A DNA stretch of 64,000 nt from Taibaiella sp. Its GTDB lineage: Bacteria; Bacteroidota; Bacteroidia; Chitinophagales; Chitinophagaceae. A program made the translations under genes and the position numbers. This document shows, in pieces, positions 58,737 through 64,000 of this stretch (position 1 is the first letter of the stretch; every line of letters starts with the position of its first letter). Location of the stretch: contig JACDGL010000006.1 in NCBI GenBank assembly GCA_013815385.1, forward strand, positions 124,001 through 188,000, in the 5' to 3' direction. A model generated the notes under the pieces. It did no database searches. It saw only the letters and a program-made list of their open reading frames with translations, and had not been told where the DNA came from.

Positions 58737-59285
58737 ATGGAAAAATTGCTGAATGTCCGCGTTGCCATCCTTACAGAAGAGGGTTTTGAAGAAGTGGAGC
58801 TGACCAGCCCCAAAGAGGCTTTGGAAAAGGCGGGCGCAAGAGTGGAGATCATATCCACCAAAACCGGAAAAATAAAAGCCTGGGATAAAACCAACTGGGG
58901 AATAGAAATAAAAGTGGATAAAGCATTGGCTGATGTGAAAATTGAAGACTATGATGCCCTGGTACTGCCCGGTGGCGTGATGAACCCCGATAAGCTGCGC
59001 CTGAATAAGGATGCGGTGAAGTTTGCAGGTGATTTTTTAATGTCTGGCAAGCCGCTGGCGGCCATATGCCACGGCCCGCAAACCCTTATAGAAACAGGTA
59101 TGCTGGAAGGAAGGAAGATGACCTCTTTCCCCTCTTTAAAAACAGACCTTACCAACGCCGGAGCTAAATGGGCAGACAAGGAAATGGTGCAGGACGATAA
59201 CCTGATCACCAGTCGCAAGCCCGCCGATCTTCCTGCTTTCAATAAAGCGCTGATAGGAGCACTGACCCTGCAGCACCACCAATAA
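58737..59285 (+). CDS. DJ-1/PfpI-type protein
   Basis: This 182-residue protein of the class I glutamine-amidotransferase-like fold has the nucleophile elbow A-A-I-C-H-G-P-Q with Cys111 and His112, and the acidic residue from E-E-G-F-E-E-V-E near residue 15. Together these match PfpI/YhbO-type proteins, which act as glyoxalases/deglycases or stress chaperones. The G-K-I-K-A-W-D-K-T-N-W-G segment is typical of the YhbO group. It is monocistronic, ended by a hairpin terminator. Confidence 0.9.
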   Translation: MEKLLNVRVAILTEEGFEEVELTSPKEALEKAGARVEIISTKTGKIKAWDKTNWGIEIKVDKALADVKIEDYDALVLPGGVMNPDKLRLNKDAVKFAGDFLMSGKPLAAICHGPQTLIETGMLEGRKMTSFPSLKTDLTNAGAKWADKEMVQDDNLITSRKPADLPAFNKALIGALTLQHHQ

Positions 59286-59304
59286 AAACCTTTCACTCTT
59301 TTGC

Positions 59305-59337
59305 CTGATTGCCATTGAGCAATCAGCATTCTGTTTT
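59305..59337 (+). terminator. Terminator after the PfpI gene
   Basis: An 8-bp stem CTGATTGC / GCAATCAG with loop CATTGA is followed by CATTCTGTTTTC, a T-rich but interrupted tail. It starts 19 bases after the stop codon. Confidence 0.6.
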
Positions 59338-59399
59338 CATTTTCGGGAAAATCTGAATGTTTCCTGCACGTTTTCAACCCGTTACGTGCTATCTATTGG

Positions 59400-59407
59400 T
59401 AACTTTG
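59400..59407 (+). promoter_or_regulatory. -7 promoter box of feoB
   Basis: TAACTTTG matches TAnnTTTG, 10 bases before the ATG; predicted leader about six bases. Confidence 0.5.
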
Positions 59408-59417
59408 CGGCCTGCAC

Positions 59418-61535
59418 ATGCAACGCCCATACACAATTGCTTTGGTGGGCAACCCGAACAGTGGTAAAAGTTCGCTTTTTAACGCACTCACGGGGCTTCA
59501 CCAGAGCGTAGGCAATTTTCCGGGAGTAACGGTTGATAAAAAAACCGGTACGGCACGTATCACCGACACGCTTGCCGTGCATGTCATAGATCTGCCCGGT
59601 ACGTACAGCCTGTACCCTAAAAGTGCAGATGAGCAGGTAACCTACGAGGTGCTGCTGAATGCCAAAAGTGAAGACAAACCCGACCTGATAATAGTTATTG
59701 CAGATGCCGCCAACCTGAAGCGCAACCTGCTTTTCTGCTCGCAGATAATGGACCTGCAAACCCCTGTAGTGGTAGCGCTAACCATGATGGATATAGCGCA
59801 GAAGAAAGGCATAGTGATAGATGTAGACGAGTTGCAGCGCATGATGGGGGTGCCTATAGTGCCCATCAACCCCAGGAAGAACAAGGGCCTGCCGCAGCTG
59901 AAGCGCACTATAGCCGAGGTGCAGCAGAAGAATTATAAAAGCATAGCCTCAGAGTTTATAGATACCACACAACTGGTAGGCAGCTGGCTGGAAGAGATAA
60001 AAACACTTTGCGAGCTGCAAAGCAGCTATGGCGCATTGCATATAGCCTGCAACTACCAGGAGCTGCGCTACCTGAATGCAGCGCAGCGCATCCGCATAGC
60101 CGCCCTGCTCGATGAAATGAAATTTCAGAAATCGAAGGTGCAGGCCGAGGAGATAATGCAGCGCTACCGGAAGATAGGCAAGGTAATGCAGCTATGTGTA
60201 AAGGAAGAGACCCCGCAGCAACGCCTGATGCGCAGCGAGCGGATAGATAAGATTCTGTTGCAGCCCATATGGGGCAATCTGATATTGCTGACCGTGCTGT
60301 TCCTGTTGTTCCAGAGCATCTTCTGGTTGGCAAAGTACCCTATGGACTGGGTAGAGCATGGCTTTAGCTATGTAAGCAACTGGCTGAATATACACCTCCC
60401 GGCCGGCTTTCTGAAAGATATGTTCATCAATGGGCTGCTGGCAGGCATTAGTGGTATAGCGGTTTTTATACCGCAGATAATGATACTGTTCGGCTTTATC
60501 ACCATACTGGAAGATACCGGCTACATGGCCCGTATCAGCTTTCTTACTGATAGGTTGATGCGCAGTGTTGGGCTCAATGGCCGCTCGGTAATGCCCCTCA
60601 TCAGCGGCATGGCATGTGCCGTGCCCGCTATCATGGCTGCCCGTACTATACAGAACCGTAAGGAACGCCTGATAACCATAATGGTCACCCCGCTTATGAG
60701 TTGCTCTGCGCGGCTGCCGGTATACACGATCCTTATAGGGCTGGTAATACCCTCCCGGCACCTCGGTATCTTTAATTTGCAGGGGTTGGTGCTCATGGGC
60801 CTGTACCTGCTGGGGTTTGTAATGGCGCTGGTGGTATCAAAGGTGATGAGCTTTATAATAAAGGCGAAGGAACGTACCTACTTCCTCATGGAGCTGCCGG
60901 TATACCGTGCCCCCCGCTGGAAGAATGTGGGCATCACCATGATCGAGAAGGCAAAGATCTTTGTGCGCGATGCCGGTAAGGTCATCATGGTCATATCTCT
61001 TTTGCTGTGGGGGCTTGCCACATTCGGCCTGCCATCGCGCATGCACCAAGTAGACGCGCGCTATGCTGCCCTGGAGCAGCAGCACCCCGGCCAAAAGAAA
61101 GCGTTGGAAAGCGCCCGCGCCACTGCCCGCCTGGAACATTCATTTGCCGGTATGATGGGCCATGCGTTTGAGCCCGTTATACGCCCACTGGGTTTCGATT
61201 GGAAGATAGGCATCGCGCTCATTACCTCTTTTGCCGCACGCGAAGTTTTTGTAGGCACTATGGCTACCCTGTACAGTGTAGGCGACGCAGCCGCACCGCA
61301 AGAAACGCTGCACGAAAAGATGGCCGCGGCTCGCAGGGAAGATGGCACGCCGGTATATACTCTGGCTACGGGATTGTCCTTACTTATTTTCTACGTATTT
61401 GCCATGCAGTGCATGAGCACCCTTGCCATAGTAAAGCGCGAAACAGGTAGCTGGAAGTATTCTGCCATACAGTTCGTGTACATGTTTTGCATAGCATACC
61501 TTTCTTCGCTGGTTGTGTATCAGCTATTCAAATAG
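59418..61535 (+). CDS. feoB: Ferrous iron transporter FeoB
   Basis: This 705-residue inner-membrane Fe2+ permease has a cytoplasmic G domain (1-165) with G1 G-N-P-N-S-G-K-S (11-18), the G2 segment N-F-P-G-V-T-V-D, G3 D-L-P-G-T-Y (58-63) and a G4 that reads T-M-M-D (122-125) instead of N-x-x-D. Then come a helical GDI-like domain (170-265) and the membrane part with the two Gate motifs, including G-M-A-C-A-V-P-A-I-M and S-C-S-A-R-L-P-V-Y. No FeoA domain is fused, and feoA is about 20 kb away. The G4 substitution might weaken guanine selectivity. Confidence 0.95.
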   Translation: MQRPYTIALVGNPNSGKSSLFNALTGLHQSVGNFPGVTVDKKTGTARITDTLAVHVIDLPGTYSLYPKSADEQVTYEVLLNAKSEDKPDLIIVIADAANLKRNLLFCSQIMDLQTPVVVALTMMDIAQKKGIVIDVDELQRMMGVPIVPINPRKNKGLPQLKRTIAEVQQKNYKSIASEFIDTTQLVGSWLEEIKTLCELQSSYGALHIACNYQELRYLNAAQRIRIAALLDEMKFQKSKVQAEEIMQRYRKIGKVMQLCVKEETPQQRLMRSERIDKILLQPIWGNLILLTVLFLLFQSIFWLAKYPMDWVEHGFSYVSNWLNIHLPAGFLKDMFINGLLAGISGIAVFIPQIMILFGFITILEDTGYMARISFLTDRLMRSVGLNGRSVMPLISGMACAVPAIMAARTIQNRKERLITIMVTPLMSCSARLPVYTILIGLVIPSRHLGIFNLQGLVLMGLYLLGFVMALVVSKVMSFIIKAKERTYFLMELPVYRAPRWKNVGITMIEKAKIFVRDAGKVIMVISLLLWGLATFGLPSRMHQVDARYAALEQQHPGQKKALESARATARLEHSFAGMMGHAFEPVIRPLGFDWKIGIALITSFAAREVFVGTMATLYSVGDAAAPQETLHEKMAAARREDGTPVYTLATGLSLLIFYVFAMQCMSTLAIVKRETGSWKYSAIQFVYMFCIAYLSSLVVYQLFK

Positions 61536-61599
61536 TAATTTCTTCTTCCCATTGTATAATTTGGCCTGAGGTTTGCATTGCGTTCAACAAAATAGGCTC

Positions 61600-61743
61600 A
61601 TGAATCGTAGAATTATTTTGCTGGTTGTTGTGTTTGCGCTGCTGGTAGGCCTAAGTTCTTGTTATTTAGCTGGCCCGGGATATAATAGCAGTCCTATGCG
61701 TCATGGACTGGTGTATGGGGGAAATCGGTTCTATTATAAATAG
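61600..61743 (+). CDS. Tiny lipoprotein, 47 aa
   Basis: A 47-codon ORF encodes M-N-R-R-I-I-L-L-V-V-V, then the lipobox L-S-S-C (Cys21) and a 26-residue tail containing A-G-P-G-Y and Y-G-G-N-R-F-Y-Y-K. The signal and the S-C-x-x-A-x-P-G-Y start of the mature part are shared with the next protein at 61893, so they are paralogues. Both tails are rich in Gly and Tyr. No function is known. Confidence 0.65.
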   Translation: MNRRIILLVVVFALLVGLSSCYLAGPGYNSSPMRHGLVYGGNRFYYK

Positions 61744-61892
61744 CTGTGCAGGTAGCAATAACTAAAATGCCATTGACCACGAGTGCTATTCCTCTCTTCT
61801 CTTTGCTGTATATCAGCCGTTTAAATAATTAATTTTGTTTCCTTTAACAATGTTTGGAGCATGCTTTGCCTTACATAGGCAAATAAAGCATT

Positions 61893-62078
61893 ATGAAAAA
61901 CAAATTGTTGGCGTTGGGGGCAGTGTTTATGCTGCTATTAGGCCTTAACTCTTGCATAATAGCAGAGCCGGGCTATGGTTGTTATCGTGGCCACGGGTAT
62001 GGCGGTTACGGATACGGACATGTACATGAGGGTGGCGGGTATAGTTACGGTCATCGCGGTGGTGGTTACTACAGGTAA
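61893..62078 (+). CDS. Gly/Tyr/His-rich small lipoprotein, 61 aa
   Basis: The signal ends at L-N-S-C (Cys21), followed by I-I-A-E-P-G-Y-G-C-Y and then repeats of G-Y-G, G-H and G-G-G-Y, with six His. The composition suggests a flexible surface peptide that may bind metal or stick to surfaces. Its signal and first mature residues match the 47-aa protein upstream. It is the second of three tiny lipoprotein genes in a row. Confidence 0.7.
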   Translation: MKNKLLALGAVFMLLLGLNSCIIAEPGYGCYRGHGYGGYGYGHVHEGGGYSYGHRGGGYYR

Positions 62079-62209
62079 GATCGGGAAAGATTTTTAGCGG
62101 AATATTTTATTACTGGTAAAATTTAATTGCATTAAAAGATGCGGGATATTATTTTTATATCTTAATTTGACCCGTTGTATAGTATTCCAAGTATAAAGAA
62201 TAATAGAAA

Positions 62210-62332
62210 ATGAAAAAAGCCATCGTATTGTTTTGTGCCATTATGGTTGTGGTAGCTTCTCTAACTTCCTGCAAGGTCAAGTCACGTTCTTACATCAAGT
62301 ACAGGGAACATCCACGCTACAGGGTTAACTAA
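62210..62332 (+). CDS. Tiny lipoprotein, 40 aa
   Basis: A 40-codon ORF encodes M-K-K-A-I-V-L-F, a hydrophobic core, lipobox L-T-S-C (Cys21) and a 19-residue basic tail K-V-K-S-R-S-Y-I-K-Y-R-E-H-P-R-Y-R-V-N. Basic lipopeptides of this size are unusual and could bind anionic envelope components. It ends the tiny-lipoprotein run and is followed by a strong terminator. Confidence 0.6.
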   Translation: MKKAIVLFCAIMVVVASLTSCKVKSRSYIKYREHPRYRVN

Positions 62333-62347
62333 AATTGTATTTATTAC

Positions 62348-62386
62348 AAAGCCACTGCATTGCTGATGCGGTGGCTTTGCGTTTCT
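62348..62386. terminator. Terminator between the tiny lipoproteins and the GSCFA gene
   Basis: A 13-bp stem (62348-62360 and 62366-62378, one G-T type mismatch) with loop TGCTG lies between convergent genes; T-rich tails on both sides are short. It probably serves both directions. Confidence 0.75.
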
Positions 62387-62391
62387 ATATA

Positions 62392-63363
62392 TTAGCCAAA
62401 GTAGCTTATCTCTTCCTTCAGGTTCAGGTAAGGGTGGCGCTCCTGCAGGTCCTTGATCTTTGCGCTGTACATCTTCATAAAATTCCGGTGCCCCTCTGTT
62501 TCCGGAAAGCGTGGCTTATGGTGGTATGCGGTAACTATATCCTGCACCTCCTTCATAATATTTATTGTTTGCGCATCTATGCAGGCCTTCTCAAATTGGT
62601 GCCATACATAGCTGGTAGCCGCATAGTTTGGGTGCACCAGGTCTATATCATAATACCGGTGGTCTCTCAATATATCTATCACCAGCTCGTACGATGGGAA
62701 ATAGTATGTGTTGGGGTACGTGCTGCACAGCGTATGTACTGCTTCTACCAGCCTTGCCTTGCTCCGGTTGTTTTCTATCACGCCATCGCGCACATGCCGT
62801 ACCGGGCTTATGGTAAATATTACTGTAGCATACGGGTTGGCAGTTGATAGCTTTTGCAGCGTGTTGCCGAGCGCATTTACAATAGTATCTATGCTCAGCA
62901 ATGTTTTATGGAACCACTGCGCAGGCCCGCGGTGGTTATTGGCCACGCCCTTATTGCCTTCCTTCAGGTAATACTGGAATGCTGAACCGAGTGTAATGAT
63001 TATTTTATCGGCACTTTTTACAAATGCCGCTGCTTCCTTTTGTGCTGTGTTTATGTTATTGAGCGCTTCTGTCTTATCTATGTGCGAGAACCGCGTATGG
63101 TGCTGCCAGCTATTCCACAATTCATTCAGCGGAAAAAGATCCTGCGGTTCATACACCCGCCCATCCAGATAGCTATCTATGCTCTCGGCCACACTCATCG
63201 GGTTGAACAGGATGCCGTTAGGGTTGGCCAGTACATTAAATTTATATTGCGCCAGCCGCCCCGATATATGTTCTGTAAAGCACGAGCCCGTAAGCAGTAT
63301 CTTATCCTTATAAGTGATGGGCGTGGGCAGCCGTTCTATATCTAGTGGTAGTTGGAATTGCAT
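62392..63363 (-). CDS. GSCFA-domain protein
   Basis: This 323-residue protein carries the name-giving motif G-S-C-F near the N-terminus (residues 26-29, L-T-G-S-C-F-T-E-H-I) with P-N-G-I-L-F-N-P following, and later V-I-F-T-I-S-P-V-R-H-V-R-D-G. GSCFA proteins are SGNH-hydrolase related, with the Ser of G-S-C-F as presumed nucleophile; the D-x-x-H pair appears as D-L-V-H-P-N-Y-A. It is probably cytoplasmic. The substrate is unknown. The gene is two bases downstream of the DUF1801 gene, so the two form one unit. Confidence 0.85.
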   Translation of the reverse strand: MQFQLPLDIERLPTPITYKDKILLTGSCFTEHISGRLAQYKFNVLANPNGILFNPMSVAESIDSYLDGRVYEPQDLFPLNELWNSWQHHTRFSHIDKTEALNNINTAQKEAAAFVKSADKIIITLGSAFQYYLKEGNKGVANNHRGPAQWFHKTLLSIDTIVNALGNTLQKLSTANPYATVIFTISPVRHVRDGVIENNRSKARLVEAVHTLCSTYPNTYYFPSYELVIDILRDHRYYDIDLVHPNYAATSYVWHQFEKACIDAQTINIMKEVQDIVTAYHHKPRFPETEGHRNFMKMYSAKIKDLQERHPYLNLKEEISYFG

Positions 63364-63365
63364 AG

Positions 63366-63776
63366 TTATTTTGCGCCCAGCGGTTTTTTTATCCAGCCCA
63401 TCTTTTTATATGCCTCGTAGCCTATCTTCATCGCATCGCGTACCTGCTTTATTACGTCTTTGTCTACATGCTTTATATGGAAGCATGCTTTGCCTTTCAG
63501 CAGTTTCAGAAATTCAGGGTCCAGCTTTTCACGCACGCTTTCGTTGCCGTATATAGGCATGTAGTAAAAGCCTACATAGCTGCTCTGCACTATTATGGTG
63601 CAGAAGCCTAACTCAGGGTATTGCCGTCCGTATGCCTCCACCTTCCCTACCGCCCATAGGTCGTACTTGCCTTGTATATCCATCTTGGCCACCACGTTCT
63701 CCTTTTCGTACGGCTTCATTTCTTTTTTCAGCGCGTCAAATATTTCCAGTAGTTGTTCCTGGTTCAGCTTAGGCAT
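63366..63776 (-). CDS. DUF1801-like protein
   Basis: This 136-residue cytoplasmic protein has I-I-V-Q-S-S-Y-V-G-F-Y-Y-M-P-I-Y, then L-L-K-G-K-A-C-F-H-I-K and a final helical part, the YdhG/DUF1801 order of strand, glycine-lysine turn and helix. The fold is related to frataxin-like/YdhG iron-chaperone proteins, but function is not established. It is first in a two-gene unit with the GSCFA gene. The minus-strand sequence before its start contains GCCTTTG, close to a -7 box. Confidence 0.7.
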   Translation of the reverse strand: MPKLNQEQLLEIFDALKKEMKPYEKENVVAKMDIQGKYDLWAVGKVEAYGRQYPELGFCTIIVQSSYVGFYYMPIYGNESVREKLDPEFLKLLKGKACFHIKHVDKDVIKQVRDAMKIGYEAYKKMGWIKKPLGAK

Positions 63777-63958
63777 AGCATAATAATTTAATGTGGCAAA
63801 GGCTGCTGCGTAAAAGTAATGGTTAAAACAGATTTTATTGATTAAAATGATGCCCCCATTGTCTATTTGGCTATGACTGTATGACGTAATGGCATTATAT
63901 TTACTATGGATTGAAAATTGTTTACCAATCTAAAGCACAAAAAAACTTTTCAAAAAAT
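63777..63958. promoter_or_regulatory. Divergent intergenic region
   Basis: The 182-bp AT-rich region separates the DUF1801 gene (leftward) and a rightward ORF cut by the window end. No exact TAnnTTTG box was found for the rightward gene. Confidence 0.3.
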
Positions 63959-64000
63959 ATGATGCACCAGAACGAATTTAGAAAATACGCTATCAAACAG
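63959..64000 (+). CDS. Start of a truncated CDS (14 codons visible)
   Basis: Two adjacent ATG codons open a frame reading M-M-H-Q-N-E-F-R-K-Y-A-I-K-Q to the end of the window without a stop. The rest lies outside, so neither family nor function can be stated. Confidence 0.4.
   Translation, partial: MMHQNEFRKYAIKQ

Noticed and set aside
1-64000. CRISPR arrays, toxin-antitoxin pairs, restriction systems or known defence islands
   Set aside because: No regularly spaced repeats of CRISPR size and no recognisable cas, methylase, nuclease or toxin-antitoxin genes were seen.

Overview
The window comes from a chromosome of a Bacteroidota bacterium, most likely of the Chitinophagales/Chitinophagaceae type. 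The evidence is five secreted proteins with type IX secretion (T9SS) C-terminal sorting domains, repeated promoter boxes matching the Bacteroidota -7 consensus TAnnTTTG, GSCFA, DUF3108 and DUF6252-like families, and many short SPII lipoproteins. The genus is not determined. No prophage, CRISPR array or integrative element is visible. The only recognisable mobile element is a REP-associated tyrosine transposase (RAYT) with flanking palindromes.

Layout. 1-7.3 kb: tail of a PD-(D/E)XK nuclease-like protein, an ACE-like M2 metallopeptidase lipoprotein, an AI-2E family permease and a T9SS-exported M36-like metallopeptidase. 7.4-16.1 kb: housekeeping genes (xerD, aroQ, fmt), an ECF sigma factor with a membrane partner and a Spy/CpxP-like periplasmic protein, an MBL hydrolase, the elongasome pair rodA-mrdA, and a lone tRNA-Gln with its own promoter and terminator. 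16.2-25.6 kb: lipoproteins, HU, a multi-PAS histidine kinase with a receiver protein, a stress-type protein, a T9SS BNR/Asp-box protein with a small secreted partner, a TfoX_N-like protein and a beta-lactamase-fold serine hydrolase.

25.7-35.2 kb is a surface polysaccharide locus. A leftward operon (flippase, four glycosyltransferases, a polymerase/ligase-like membrane protein) diverges from a second polymerase/ligase-like gene and an initiating sugar transferase. 35.2-50.4 kb: universal stress protein, a YtxH/holin-like envelope operon, a second AI-2E permease, nadD, feoA, ybeY, an RluA-type pseudouridine synthase, tiny lipoproteins, a second ECF sigma factor whose downstream partner fuses an anti-sigma-like cytoplasmic part to a periplasmic trypsin-like protease, tatC, rpiB, asd, an LRR protein and T9SS or other secreted proteins. 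50.5-64 kb: kdsD, the RAYT element, ruvC, a flippase-like membrane protein with a DUF3108 protein, an ammonia-lyase/FabG pair reminiscent of flexirubin/aryl-polyene pathways, a DJ-1/PfpI protein, feoB (20 kb from feoA), a run of three tiny lipoproteins, and GSCFA and DUF1801 proteins.

Together the window is mainly core metabolism plus envelope biology: wall elongation, Kdo precursor supply, polysaccharide assembly, Tat and T9SS export, lipoproteins and envelope stress signalling. The most interesting points are the sigma/anti-sigma-protease pair, the RAYT with oppositely oriented REP copies, a recurring TAnnTTTG-N4-ATG architecture implying (nearly) leaderless mRNAs, the P-x-G-Y-F repeat protein, and clusters of very short lipoproteins.
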